Below are positions 45,174-54,037 of a stretch of DNA of 64,000 nt, one piece after another. The DNA lies in NCBI RefSeq assembly GCF_018614915.1, contig NZ_JAGGNU010000043.1:36021-100020 (forward strand), written 5' to 3'. Each line of letters starts with the position of its first letter. Within the stretch, counting starts at the first letter, position 1. Made by a program: the position numbers and the translations under genes. This DNA comes from Variovorax paradoxus (lineage in GTDB: Bacteria; Pseudomonadota; Gammaproteobacteria; Burkholderiales; Burkholderiaceae_C). The notes under the pieces were generated by a model, which was given only the letters and a program-made list of their open reading frames with translations, was not told the DNA's origin and did no database searches.

Positions 45174-46323
45174 CGGCGCCGCTCCCGGAGCGCAGCGCGG
45201 GCGCACCGAACTCGGCGTTGTGCTGGCCCAGGCGCGGCGCGACCGAGCGATGTTCCGGCCTCACGCCGTCGATCGAGATCGGCAGCGCCGTCAGCCGGAA
45301 GTCTTCACCCGGCACGCCTTGCAGAATGCCCAGCGCCTCGACCTGCGGATGGGCGATGGCCTCGGGCACGGTGTGCACCGGCGCGCAGGGCACACCGGCC
45401 GCTGTGAACCGGACCATCCACTGCGCGCGCGTCTGCGCCCGCAGCAATGGGGCAAGCTGATGCAGCAGGGCCGTCTTGTTGTTCAGCCGCAAGCGATTGG
45501 AGGCAAAGCGCTCGTCGTCAATCCAGTCGTCGCGCCCCAACTCGTGGGCGAACTTGGCGAACAGCCGGTCGTTGCCGCAGCAGATCAGGAGCGGCGCATC
45601 GGCGGTGTCGAAGGCCTCATAAGGAACGAAGCCGGGGTGCCCCGAGCGATGGCGGTCCGGCAGCCGGCCCTCGTTCGCGTAAGCGTCGGCCTTCTGCGCT
45701 GTCCAGACCAGCGCGGTTTCGAGCAGCGAGGTGCTGACGACGCCGCCCTTGCCGGTCTGGTGGCGCCTTTGCAGCAATGCCAACGCACCGATGACGGCCC
45801 ACATGCCGGTGCCCTGGTCGCACACCGAGGCGCCCGAGCGCATGGGCGGATCTTCCGGGCCGCCGTTGATGCTCGAAAGGCCGCTGAAGGCCTGGATCAA
45901 GGGCTCGTATCCCGGCTGCATGCTCAGGGGTCCGATGTGGCCGAAGGCCGAGATCTCGCAATAGATCAGGCGCGGGTGCCGGGCGCACAGCGTCGGTCCG
46001 TCGATCTTCATGGCTTGGGTCACGCCGGGCCGCAGGTTGTGGATCAGGATGTCGGCCTCGGCCGCCAGCCGCTCGAAGGCCTCGAGGCCCTCGGCGCTTT
46101 TCAGGTCGATGGCGACCGACTTCTTGCCGCGATTGAACACGTGGAAGTTGAGCGCGTCGCCATGGCGGAACGCCGGGCCCATGTGACGGGCATCGTCGCC
46201 GCCTTCCACCCGTTCGAGCTTGACGACGTCGGCGCCCAGGTCGGCCAGGATGGCGCCGGCGAACGGCCCGGCGAGCACCTGCCCGAGCTCCAGTACCCGA
46301 ATGCCTTCAAGTATTTTTCCCAT
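45166..46323 (-). CDS. CaiB/BaiF-family (class III) CoA-transferase
   Basis: 385 residues. Start ILEGIRVLELGQVLAGPFAG, then ILADLGADVVKLERV, NFHVFNRGKKSVAIDLK, the region with catalytic Asp (SGASVCDQGTGMWAVIGALA) and C-terminal GVPCAPVHTVPEAIAHPQV. Transfers CoA between acids. First gene of the minus-strand cluster; with the lyase it suggests a pathway that activates a branched hydroxy acid and cleaves it, as in itaconate or citramalate breakdown. GGAGACAAAACGC lies before the ATG. Confidence 0.92.
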   Translation of the reverse strand: MGKILEGIRVLELGQVLAGPFAGAILADLGADVVKLERVEGGDDARHMGPAFRHGDALNFHVFNRGKKSVAIDLKSAEGLEAFERLAAEADILIHNLRPGVTQAMKIDGPTLCARHPRLIYCEISAFGHIGPLSMQPGYEPLIQAFSGLSSINGGPEDPPMRSGASVCDQGTGMWAVIGALALLQRRHQTGKGGVVSTSLLETALVWTAQKADAYANEGRLPDRHRSGHPGFVPYEAFDTADAPLLICCGNDRLFAKFAHELGRDDWIDDERFASNRLRLNNKTALLHQLAPLLRAQTRAQWMVRFTAAGVPCAPVHTVPEAIAHPQVEALGILQGVPGEDFRLTALPISIDGVRPEHRSVAPRLGQHNAEFGAPALRSGSGADV

Positions 46324-46384
46324 GCGTTTTGTCTCCGTTGATGAATGTGAAGTCTGGTGCCGGCGCATTGATCTGAGAAGGACA

Positions 46385-46397
46385 ATATTTCTAATAT
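46385..46397. promoter_or_regulatory. AT-rich inverted repeat in the divergent LysR/CoA-transferase region
   Basis: ATATT-TCT-AATAT at 46385-46397, in an otherwise GC-rich 111-base intergenic gap. The place and symmetry suit a LysR-type operator or overlapping promoters; unproven. Confidence 0.35.
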
Positions 46398-46434
46398 CTG
46401 TGATAACTTGAATGGATCAAACAGGAGCGCGCTT

Positions 46435-47343
46435 GTGCGGGTCAATATCACGCTGCAACAACTCGAGGCTTTCGTCGAGGTGGCGAAGACATCGAACTTC
46501 CGCGCCGCCGCGCAGGCGCTGCACGTGTCGCAGCCGGCGTTGAGCCGCACCATCAGGATCGTCGAGGACCTGACCGGCGCCCGGCTGTTCGACCGCGACA
46601 CCCGGCATGTCGAGCTCACGCCGGCGGGGCGCGAGCTGCTGCCCATTGCGCTGCGCATCCTCGAGAACTTCAACAGCTCCTTCAGCGAGCTTTCGCAGTT
46701 CCTCGAGGGCCGAAGCGGTCACCTGACGATTGCCGCGTTGCCGTCGACCGGCGTGGCGCTGCTGCCGAAGGCCATCCGCGCGTTCCGACAGTGCCATCCG
46801 CAGGTCGAGTTCTCATTGATCGAGGGGCCGGCCGAACTGGTGCGGGCCGCGGTCGACGAAGGCCGCGCCGACTTCGGCATCAGCGTGCGCCCTGGCCTGC
46901 AGGAGCCGATGCTGTACCGGCACCTGATCGACGACCCCTTCATGCTGCTGTGCCGGCGCGACGATCCGCTGGCGCACCGGGCTTCGGTGGCGTGGTCCGT
47001 CTTCGCGACCCGGCCCTTCATCGCCAGCGGTTCCACGAGCAGCATCCGGCCGATCACAGATGCGGCGTTTCTGCAGCGCGGACTGCAGGTCGTGCCCGCG
47101 CTCGAATACCCCAGCGTCGCGGCGGCCGGCGCGCTCGTCGAGGCCGGGCTGGGCCTCACGGCACTGCCCAGGCTGGCGCTCCAGCTGACGAAGAACGATG
47201 CGCTGGCCACCGTGCCGTTGCAGCGCCCCACCATGGCCCGCCCCATCGGCCTGATCACGCGGGCGGGTCGATCGCCCTCGCCCGTTGGGCGGGCGTTCAT
47301 GGACCTCCTGCACACCGCCGCGAATCAGCGGGCTGAGACGTAG
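46435..47343 (+). CDS. LysR-family transcriptional regulator
   Basis: 302 residues. Helix-turn-helix at the start: LQQLEAFVEVAKTSNFRAAA, then QALHVSQPALSRTIRIVED and ARLFDRDTRHVELTPAGREL. The effector domain follows (LTIAALPSTGVALLPKAIR; VEAGLGLTALPRLA). The start is GTG at 46435 with AGGAG before it; a TTG 27 bases upstream is in frame but lacks a ribosome site. Divergent from the CoA-transferase gene, so most likely its regulator, responding to a pathway intermediate. Confidence 0.92.
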   Translation: MRVNITLQQLEAFVEVAKTSNFRAAAQALHVSQPALSRTIRIVEDLTGARLFDRDTRHVELTPAGRELLPIALRILENFNSSFSELSQFLEGRSGHLTIAALPSTGVALLPKAIRAFRQCHPQVEFSLIEGPAELVRAAVDEGRADFGISVRPGLQEPMLYRHLIDDPFMLLCRRDDPLAHRASVAWSVFATRPFIASGSTSSIRPITDAAFLQRGLQVVPALEYPSVAAAGALVEAGLGLTALPRLALQLTKNDALATVPLQRPTMARPIGLITRAGRSPSPVGRAFMDLLHTAANQRAET

Positions 47344-47915
47344 GCGCCACCGGCACGCCCAGCGATTGAAAGTGCACGCGGGGGCTCCAGTCGCCGCCCG
47401 TGAGAGCAGCCGCTGGGCGGCACTCGTTCGGAGCCACGGCGGCCATCCGCTCGATCCAAGTGGCAGGCCGGTTCTGGGGTACAGCAGCCAGCTGACCTGG
47501 AGAAGGATGAACGTCGGTTCTCGGAAGCAGCCGCCACTCAGCTGTTAAGCATCATCGACAGCACCCATTCCTGCTGCTGTCACCCGTTGTCGCGAGCCGA
47601 AGGACAGCAACGGGCGCATACGCGCCGCACACGATCACGAGCCGAATGACTGAAACCAGTCTTAAGCGGGCATACCCGAAGGGCGGCTACGCAGCGGTTG
47701 CGGTCCTTGCCTGTCACCGAGCGAACTCACGGTTTCAGCCCTGTACCTGTCGTTCGAAGGCCGAGTCCTTCATGTCACGGACGACCGTTCTCAAAACTTC
47801 AGCAGACGTAGCCTCGTTGACGACGGCCCGCGGACGATCGAATGGCCGCTGTCAATGGCAACGAACTGGCGAAACGCGCCCAATGCCGTCCTTCGGCTTT
47901 CTCGAAAGCAATGGG
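47344..47915. other. Gene-poor interval left of the IS1111-type element
   Basis: Nearly 570 bases without a recognisable gene. A frame that enters the transposase from upstream is open by chance only. The left IS end is placed at about 47916 by its inverted repeat. Confidence 0.4.
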
Positions 47916-47996
47916 ATGGACGCCCCCACCCGTAATGGCATCAACGTGCCAAAGTGGAAGTGTCAGCAACCACTTGAACCGAGAGGGGCGTCCACC

Positions 47997-49034
47997 ATGA
48001 AGATTACGACTGTTGGCATCGACCTGGCAAAGAATGTGTTCCAGGTTCACGCAGTGGATGAGCACGGCAAGGTTGCGCTACGCAAGCAGTTGCGTCGCGA
48101 CCAGATGACCGCGTTTTTCGCCAACCTGTCGCCGAGCCTCATCGGGATGGAGGCCTGCGGTAGCGCCCACCACTGGGCTCGCACTCTGCAAGGCTTCGGC
48201 CACACGGTACGCCTGATGTCGCCCCAGTTCGTCAAGCCCTACGTGAAGAGCAACAAGAACGACGTCACCGACGCTGAGGCAATCTGCGAAGCCGTTGCAA
48301 GGCCGAGCATGAGATTCGTGCCGGTGAAGAGCGTCGAGCAGCAAGCGGTGCTGTCGCTGCACCGAGCGCGCCAAGGCTTTGTCATCGCCCGCACGGCGCA
48401 GGCCAATCAGATTCGCAGCCTGCTTGGCGAATTCGGCCTCGTCATCCCGAAGGGCATCTCTCACATCGCCAAGCAGGTACCTCGTCTGCTCGAAGACGCG
48501 AGCAACCAACTGCCAGGGACCTTCCGCCAGCTGATTGCTCGACTGACTGAACACCTCAAGGACCTTCACAACCTGGTCGACGAGTTCGAGGACCAAATCA
48601 AGGCCTGGCATCGCAGCAGCGAGCTCAGCCTCCGGCTTGAGAAGATTCCGGGCATCGGTCCTCTGGGAGCCAGTGCTCTGGTCGCCTCCATCGCCGACGC
48701 AAACAGCTTCGACAACGGGCGGCAGCTCTCGGCCTGGCTAGGCTTGGTGCCGAAGCAGCATTCGAGCGGAGGCAAGCCGACGCTTCTGGGCATCAGCAAG
48801 CGCGGCGACGTGTACCTTCGAACGCTGCTGATTCACGGCGCTCGCTCGGCTATCGTGGCGGCCCAGAACAAGGCTGTGAATACGAACGTGTGGTTGGCTG
48901 GCCTGCTGAATCGACGACATCCGAACGTGGCGGCCGTTGCCCTGGCCAACAAGAACGTTCGAACGGTGTGGGCGCTGCTCGCCCACGGGCGCGAGTTCCG
49001 TCCCAACTACGTGCCGCCGCAGCTTGCGGCATAG
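47997..49034 (+). CDS. IS1111-group transposase (IS110 family)
   Basis: 345 residues, complete. DEDD/RuvC-like N-terminal domain: TTVGIDLAKNVFQVHAVDEH with Asp9, LIGMEACGSAHHWA with the Glu, and NKNDVTDAEAICEA with the last Asp residues. The C-terminal Transposase_20 domain has KIPGIGPLGASALVASI and GGKPTLLGISKRGDVYLRTL, where the conserved Ser is the nucleophile in IS110 enzymes. Works with an RNA guide from the element. ATG 47997 follows GAGAGGGGCG. No stop or frameshift is seen, so it should be active. Confidence 0.92.
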   Translation: MKITTVGIDLAKNVFQVHAVDEHGKVALRKQLRRDQMTAFFANLSPSLIGMEACGSAHHWARTLQGFGHTVRLMSPQFVKPYVKSNKNDVTDAEAICEAVARPSMRFVPVKSVEQQAVLSLHRARQGFVIARTAQANQIRSLLGEFGLVIPKGISHIAKQVPRLLEDASNQLPGTFRQLIARLTEHLKDLHNLVDEFEDQIKAWHRSSELSLRLEKIPGIGPLGASALVASIADANSFDNGRQLSAWLGLVPKQHSSGGKPTLLGISKRGDVYLRTLLIHGARSAIVAAQNKAVNTNVWLAGLLNRRHPNVAAVALANKNVRTVWALLAHGREFRPNYVPPQLAA

Positions 49035-49284
49035 CAAGGCGAACAATCGACACAGCAAGCAGGAGAACGAACCACCGATTGCTCAGGCAATCACGCAGTG
49101 ATGGCAAGACAGGTTAGACCGTGGTTGGCGAAGCCCAGAATGACCGCAGCACCTTGAGTGCGCAAAAGCGATAGAGGAGCCAACCAGCAAATCCCATCAG
49201 GGACAGCGGTTATGCCGCAGCGAAAGTCCGGATGTACGGGTGCAATCGAACCCAGGTCATCATCAACTGGTTGCTTGGCAAACC
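49035..49284 (+). ncRNA. Right non-coding end of the IS1111-type element, candidate guide (bridge/seek) RNA
   Basis: In IS1111-group elements the guide RNA is encoded downstream of the transposase. This 250-base segment holds several perfect small hairpins on the plus strand: GATTGC-TCAG-GCAATC (49077-49092), GCAC-CTTGA-GTGC (49149-49161) and GCGG-TTATG-CCGC (49206-49218). The assignment follows from position and structure; the RNA itself is not demonstrated. Confidence 0.5.
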
Positions 49285-49296
49285 GGGGGCGTCCAT

Positions 49297-49559
49297 GTAC
49301 GGTCATTCAATCCGGCGCCAGTGACCTACCGCGAGATCTTGGGGCCGCAAACCGCCGGCACGCCGTCGCGCTGGCCCGTATGCTGGGCCTCCTCGCCGCT
49401 GAAGACTGATTTCGAACTGTCGGTCTCGGGCCAGGCGGAGCTCGGTACGAGGTAGTTTTGATGCGGCAGATTTCTTCGCGCGATTCGCTCTCGGTCATCA
49501 GCGGACGCCGGACGCCCCGAAGCCGCTGGGCACCCCTCGGGGGGCAGCGATACACGAAG
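49297..49559. other. Interval between the IS element and otnK
   Basis: About 260 bases, no gene recognised. It connects the IS right end with the otnK terminator. Confidence 0.35.
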
Positions 49560-49581
49560 TGATGAGCGCGAGGGCTCATCA
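49560..49581 (-). terminator. Hairpin directly after otnK
   Basis: TGATGAGC (49560-49567) and GCTCATCA (49574-49581) form a perfect 8-bp stem with a 6-base loop, touching the otnK stop codon. No T run follows on the minus strand, so it may be a weak terminator or an mRNA 3'-end stabiliser. Confidence 0.4.
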
Positions 49582-50847
49582 TTATCCGATGACTGTAAAG
49601 GCTTTCGAAAAGAAGTCGTCGGTACCGAAGTTGCCGGACTTGAGCGCGATGTGCAGGCCCGCGCCGGCCGCTTCGGCCGGCGCATGGCACCACGGCACGC
49701 CTGGATCGATCTGCGGGCCGATTTGCATCTGCGCGATGCCCAGCGCCTGCACGCAGGCGCCCGAGGTCTCGCCGCCCGCCACCACGAGCCGGCGCACGCC
49801 GAGCGCGACCAGTCCGCGCGCGATCGCGGCGATGGTGCGCTCCACCATCGCGCCGGCTTGCTCGGTGCCGAGCCGGCCCTGCACCGATTTCACGGCGCCG
49901 GACTCGGCCGTCGAATAGACCAGCACCGGGCCGGATGCGAGCAGCGGCTCAGCCCAGGCCAGCGCCTGCGCCGCCACGTCCACGCCGGCGGCGATGGCGA
50001 GCGGGTCGATCGCGAGCGCCGGCCGGCCGCTGGCGATGAAGTGCTGCACCTGCCGGTTGGTGGCGAGCGAACAGCTGCCCGACACCACGGCCTGCAGGCC
50101 GGCCGCCGCAGGCAGCGCGCTGGCGGCGGACGAAGGCGCAAGGCCGAAGTTGGCCGGCAAGCCGATCGCGACGCCGGAGCCGGCCGTGACCAGCGGCATG
50201 TCCGCCAGCGCCAGGCCGAGGCGCAGCAGGTCGTCGTTCGAGACCGCGTCGACGATCGCGATGCCGACGCCCTCGGCGCGCAGCCGGGCGATGCACGCGC
50301 GGATCGCGGCCGGGCCTTGCGCGACGGCGACGTGGTCGATCAGCCCCACCTTGCGCCGCGTCTGCGCCTGCAGCACGCGCACCAGGTTGGCGTCGGTCAT
50401 CGGCGTCAGCGGATGGTTCTGCATGCCGCTCTCGTTCAAGAGCACCTCGCCGGCGAACAGGTAGCCCTTGAAGACGGTGCGCTTGTTGTCGGGGAAGGCG
50501 GGCGTGGCGATGGTGAAGTCGCAGCCCAGCGCATCCATCAGCGCTTCGGTCACCGGTCCGATGTTGCCCTCGGGCGTGCTGTCGAAGGTGGAGCAGTACT
50601 TGAAGTAGATCTGCCGCGCGCCCTGGGCCTGCAGCCAGCGCAGCGCTTCGAGCGATTGCGCCACCGCATCGGCCGGCGCGATGGTGCGCGACTTGAGCGC
50701 CACCACCACCGCATCGACTTCGGCGCTCAACGGCCCGGCCGGCACGCCGATGGTCTGCACCACGCGCATGCCGGCGCGCACCAGGTTGTTGGCGAGATCG
50801 GTCGCGCCGGTGAAGTCGTCGGCGATGCAGCCGAGCAGAATGGTCAT
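49582..50847 (-). CDS. otnK: Four-carbon acid sugar kinase (3-oxo-tetronate kinase)
   Basis: 421 residues. N-terminal substrate domain ILLGCIADDFTGATDLANNLV, with YFKYCSTFDSTPEGNIGPV and ATPAFPDNKRTVFKGYLF; C-terminal nucleotide domain with VVSGSCSLATNRQ, RLVVAGGETSGACVQALGI and PGVPWCHA. OtnK phosphorylates 3-oxo-tetronates made from D- or L-threonate/erythronate. The usual companions (OtnC aldolase, OtnI, LtnD) are not adjacent here. Instead an IS1111 element lies downstream and a PfkB tail upstream, so the operon seems to have been broken up. Confidence 0.93.
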   Translation of the reverse strand: MTILLGCIADDFTGATDLANNLVRAGMRVVQTIGVPAGPLSAEVDAVVVALKSRTIAPADAVAQSLEALRWLQAQGARQIYFKYCSTFDSTPEGNIGPVTEALMDALGCDFTIATPAFPDNKRTVFKGYLFAGEVLLNESGMQNHPLTPMTDANLVRVLQAQTRRKVGLIDHVAVAQGPAAIRACIARLRAEGVGIAIVDAVSNDDLLRLGLALADMPLVTAGSGVAIGLPANFGLAPSSAASALPAAAGLQAVVSGSCSLATNRQVQHFIASGRPALAIDPLAIAAGVDVAAQALAWAEPLLASGPVLVYSTAESGAVKSVQGRLGTEQAGAMVERTIAAIARGLVALGVRRLVVAGGETSGACVQALGIAQMQIGPQIDPGVPWCHAPAEAAGAGLHIALKSGNFGTDDFFSKAFTVIG

Positions 50848-51054
50848 GGCTTCTCCTTGTTGCGAGCGAAGGACTGCTGCCCGAGAAGGATCGCGGCCAG
50901 GCGATGACTATCGTGCCGTTCGCCGCGTGCCGCGCCGAGTCCTGGATTCCTCTTCCATGACCAAGCCTACGGCCAGGCCATGGGCGCAAGGCCATCAGTT
51001 CCTTCAAGGCCTCGAGCATGAGGGAGGCGGTGGCTTCGGTCATGGCGGCCAAGA

Positions 51055-51717
51055 TCAGGCCGAATCCCGTACCCGGGCGACCACCTCCTGCACCAACAGT
51101 TCCGGGCTCGCGAACACCGGCAGCCCCAGTTGGTCGGCGAGCGGTTCGCCCAGGTGCGCCAACGAGGCTTGCGCCAGGACGATGCGATCGACGCGTGGCG
51201 CCAACTCTGCCGCAGCCTCGGACACGAGGCGATCGTGCAGGTCACGCCGGCTACTGGCCAGGGCGTCGAATGCCGCCGCGCACAGGACGCTCTCCGCCGG
51301 GATATCCCGGCCGGCGCTCTGCGCGTGCGCAGCCAGCAGTGCCCGGCTCGGTGCGACCGTCGACGAGGTCGTGCATATCAGACCGACGCGGCCCGGCGCG
51401 CTTGCCACACGGGCGTAGAGGGGGTCATCGATCTTGAGGATCGGCACACTCACCGTCTGGCGCGCGGTATCGATGGCCGGCGAGGTCGACGAGCACGTGA
51501 AAACGATCAGCTCGGCACCCGCATCGGCCGCCACTTGTGAGAGTGTGACGATGCGGCGCGTGATGCCGCTTGAAGGACCTTGCCGGATCAGATCCTGCAG
51601 GACACTTTCGTCCAGCATGTGAAAGCAGTCTGCGTCTGGCAGTTCCGACTGGAAGCGCGGACGGAAACGCTCGACCAGCATCGCGACCGTATGGATGAAG
51701 GCAATGCGCCGGATCAT
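51055..51717 (-). CDS. Aspartate/glutamate racemase-superfamily protein
   Basis: 220 residues. First half of the fold: IRRIAFIHTVAMLVERFRP, then ELIVFTCSSTSPAID with Cys75 in the place of the first catalytic Cys, and a second-domain start at VGLICTTSSTVAPS. The usual second catalytic Cys near the end (LxCT) is replaced: the strand reads DRIVLAQASLAHLG. Thus a two-base racemase mechanism is doubtful; related proteins act as decarboxylases or isomerases. ATG 51717. Lies next to a PfkB remnant and otnK, perhaps linked with acid-sugar metabolism. Confidence 0.8.
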   Translation of the reverse strand: MIRRIAFIHTVAMLVERFRPRFQSELPDADCFHMLDESVLQDLIRQGPSSGITRRIVTLSQVAADAGAELIVFTCSSTSPAIDTARQTVSVPILKIDDPLYARVASAPGRVGLICTTSSTVAPSRALLAAHAQSAGRDIPAESVLCAAAFDALASSRRDLHDRLVSEAAAELAPRVDRIVLAQASLAHLGEPLADQLGLPVFASPELLVQEVVARVRDSA

Positions 51718-51746
51718 GGAAGCCCTTCGGGTGGTCAATGGAGAGA

Positions 51747-51903
51747 TCAGTAGTGCCGCGCGAGCCATGCGTCGACTTCCGCGCGCAGCGGAATGCCGCG
51801 GCGGCCCGACGCTCTGGTGCACTTGATGGCCGCCGCGGCGTTGGCGAAGCGGGCCGCAGCCGCGACATTTCGTACACCGGGCGGAAGCGGCTTCGCTCGC
51901 GGC
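51747..51903 (-). pseudogene. C-terminal remnant of a PfkB-family sugar kinase
   Basis: The minus strand reads AAARFANAAAAIKCTRASGR then RGIPLRAEVDAWLARHY and ends in TGA (51747-51749). This is the common PfkB tail, in which AAxxCTRxGxRxGIPxRxEV closes the fold. Only about 50 codons remain, cut where the ridA gene ends. It shows that a sugar-kinase gene once lay here. Confidence 0.65.
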
Positions 51904-52257
51904 TCAGACAGCGGCGGTGACCAGAATCTCCACCAGCAAGTCGGGGTGTGCCAGCTTGGACTCGCCGGTGGCGCGTGCCGGGCCGGCGCCTTTGGGCACC
52001 CACGCGTCCCACACCTCGTTCATGCCCGCGAAATCGCGCTCGATGTCCTTCAACCAGATCTGGACCGACAGCATGCGAGTCTTGTCGATGCCGGCCTTGG
52101 CGAGGTGGCCGTCGATCTTCTCGAGCACCTGGTGGGTCTGGCCCTGGATGTCCGACGTGCCATCCTGCGCGGTGACGCCCGTCATATAGGCGACGCCGTT
52201 GTGCACGACCAGGCGGCTGAGGCGATGGGTGGGTTCGATGCGGGTGATGTCAGTCAT
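51904..52257 (-). CDS. RidA-family (YjgF/YER057c/UK114) protein
   Basis: 117 residues. MTDITRIEPTHRLSRLVVHN, then VAYMTGVTAQDGTSDIQGQT, KTRMLSVQIWLKDIERDFAGM, and PARATGESKLAHPDLLVEIL with the active-site-like Arg and Glu. RidA proteins hydrolyse the reactive 2-aminoacrylate or imines released by amino-acid oxidases, which agrees with the D-amino-acid-oxidase-type flavoproteins encoded just upstream. GGAG precedes the ATG. Part of the minus-strand run from 58875. Confidence 0.88.
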   Translation of the reverse strand: MTDITRIEPTHRLSRLVVHNGVAYMTGVTAQDGTSDIQGQTHQVLEKIDGHLAKAGIDKTRMLSVQIWLKDIERDFAGMNEVWDAWVPKGAGPARATGESKLAHPDLLVEILVTAAV

Positions 52258-52290
52258 TGGTGCGATCTCCAGGTGTTGAAAAAGATGGAA

Positions 52291-53679
52291 TCAAAGTGCG
52301 GCCAGCTCTTCGAGCGTGATCGGCTTGATGGGAGGGCGGATCCGGTAGTGGCCGACCTCGGCCGGAGAGACGCCGCGCTCATGTGCGATGACCTCGGTGA
52401 CGGTGAGGCCGCAAAGGCGGCCCTGGCAGGGGCCCATTCCGCAGCGCGTGAAGGCTTTGCCCTGGCTCGGCCCCTGGCAGCCGAGGGCAACCGATCGGCG
52501 CAGTTCACCGGCCGAGACTTCCTCGCAGCGACAGGCGATCACGTCGTCGGCCGGCACGCGATGCTGGATCTTGGGACGGTAGAGCGTATCGAGGAAAGGC
52601 CGGATGTGCAGCTGGCGACGAAGCGCCGACCGCAGCGGCTCGGCCTGGCGGTCGCGTTCGAGTTCGGACAAGCGCCCGGCGTCGTGCGCCGCGGCCAGGC
52701 CGGCGAGCTGCCCTTGCAAGGCCGCTGCCAAGCCGCCGGCGATGCCCCGCCCATCCCCGGCGATCAGGAAGCCGTCCAGCTCGAGGCGGCCCCAGGCATC
52801 GGCCGCCGGCACCCAGCACAGCTGCTGGTCGTCCCAACGGTGCGCCAGGCGCAGCGACGCCGTGATCTGGTTATTCGGCACCACGCCCTGGTGCAGCAGT
52901 ATGAGATCGGTCTGCACGCGGTGCGACGTGGCTCCAACACGAAAGCGCAGGGCCGTGGCCCGTGCGCCGCCTTCCACAGCGAGGTCGGTTGCGGCACGGT
53001 GGTAGGGGATGCCGGCGTCGCGGATGCTACGGATCAGGCCCAGGCCTTTCCTCACGTCGCGCCATCCCGCCAGGGCGCCGCCGAGATGGCGCAGGGCCCG
53101 CAGGTAGTCGCCGCGCTGCGTGGTGTCGACGATGGCGCCGATGCGCACACCGGCCCGCAAGTACTGCCAGGCCAGCAGGTACAGCAACGGTCCGCAGCCG
53201 ACCAGCGCGACCGGCTGCGATGGCGCCACGCCGGCGCTCTTGAGAAGGATTTGCGCCGCCCCGGCCGTCATCACGCCGGGCAGTGTCCAGCCAGGAATCG
53301 GAAATGGCCGCTCCATCGCGCCGGTGCACAGGATGACTTGGCCGGCCGTCATGGACCGGGATCGCCCATCCTTCAAGTAGTGAATGACGCGATCGCGGGA
53401 GATGTTCCAGACGGCCGCGCCGCCGACGTGCTGCGCTGTCGATTGCGAGAAGCGCTCCACCAGGGCTCGGCCTGCGGCGTAGTCGTCCCCGAGCACCTGC
53501 AGCCGATCGACACCGGCCCGCGTGACGTCGCGGTAGATCTGGCCGCCCGGATGCGCCTGCTCGTCGAGCAGCGCGACCGACAGCCCCAGTTCGGCCGCGG
53601 CGGCGGCGGCTGCGAGACCCGCCGGGCCCGCCCCCACGACGGCGACATCTACCGCGCCGTCCAGCGCGTCAAGCTGCAT
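52291..53679 (-). CDS. FAD/NAD(P)-binding oxidoreductase with BFD-like 2Fe-2S end (opine oxidase A-like)
   Basis: 462 residues. FAD site DVAVVGAGPAGLAAAAAAAE at the start, then HPGGQIYRDV and VILCTGAMERPFPIPGW. The C-terminal ~90 residues have a BFD-type cluster: CRCEEVSAGELRR and CGMGPCQGRLCG give four Cys. This is the layout of subunit A of octopine/nopaline oxidases and hydrogen-cyanide-synthase HcnB. It should work with the small 2Fe-2S protein (53669) and the DadA-like subunit (54027) as one dehydrogenase. Overlaps the 2Fe-2S gene by 11 bases. Confidence 0.9.
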   Translation of the reverse strand: MQLDALDGAVDVAVVGAGPAGLAAAAAAAELGLSVALLDEQAHPGGQIYRDVTRAGVDRLQVLGDDYAAGRALVERFSQSTAQHVGGAAVWNISRDRVIHYLKDGRSRSMTAGQVILCTGAMERPFPIPGWTLPGVMTAGAAQILLKSAGVAPSQPVALVGCGPLLYLLAWQYLRAGVRIGAIVDTTQRGDYLRALRHLGGALAGWRDVRKGLGLIRSIRDAGIPYHRAATDLAVEGGARATALRFRVGATSHRVQTDLILLHQGVVPNNQITASLRLAHRWDDQQLCWVPAADAWGRLELDGFLIAGDGRGIAGGLAAALQGQLAGLAAAHDAGRLSELERDRQAEPLRSALRRQLHIRPFLDTLYRPKIQHRVPADDVIACRCEEVSAGELRRSVALGCQGPSQGKAFTRCGMGPCQGRLCGLTVTEVIAHERGVSPAEVGHYRIRPPIKPITLEELAAL

Positions 53680-54037
53680 GGCTGTCCTCGGTGGTGTTCT
53701 CGTTGCTGCCGCCGCTGGTCGTGTGGATGGCTTCCCAGCTGCGGGCGCCTTCCTGCGAGCGGATCTTCATACCCGGCTGCACCGGCACGAGGCATGCCTG
53801 ACGATTGGCCACGCCGTTGATTTCCAGCAGGCATTCGAAGCAAACGCCCATCATGCAGTAGGGAGCACGTGGCGCACCCGACACGGGCGTGGAGCGAAAG
53901 CGCGACACACCGGCCGCCAGCAAGGCGGCAGCCACCGAGCGTTGGCCCAGCACCGCAAGGCGGCGACCGTCGAACTCGACATCGATGAAGGGCTCGGTTG
54001 CGGCCGAGATCGGGCGAAAGAGCGGTTCAGTGGGCAT
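53669..54037 (-). CDS. Small 2Fe-2S-binding subunit of the opine-oxidase-like complex
   Basis: 122 residues. YCMMGVCFECLLEINGVANRQACLVPVQPGM holds four Cys of a ferredoxin-type (Fer2_4) cluster, and IDVEFDGRRLAVLGQRSVAAALLAAG is the domain start. Homologous to HcnA and the small subunit of opine oxidases. The gene overlaps both neighbours by 11 bases each, which argues for a stoichiometric complex. Confidence 0.9.
   Translation of the reverse strand: MPTEPLFRPISAATEPFIDVEFDGRRLAVLGQRSVAAALLAAGVSRFRSTPVSGAPRAPYCMMGVCFECLLEINGVANRQACLVPVQPGMKIRSQEGARSWEAIHTTSGGSNENTTEDSHAA

Larger units (their letters stand above)
47916..49296 (+). mobile_element. Intact IS110-family element of the IS1111 group
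   Basis: A 12-bp inverted repeat, ATGGACGCCCCC at 47916-47927 and its exact complement at 49285-49296, brackets the transposase. IS1111-group elements have such subterminal repeats, with a few bases beyond each, so the true ends lie a little outside. The left end is short (about 70 bases before the ATG) and the right non-coding part long (about 250 bases), the reverse of IS110 proper. A further copy of the repeat core (GGGGCGTCCA, 47985-47994) lies just before the start codon. Confidence 0.8.
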
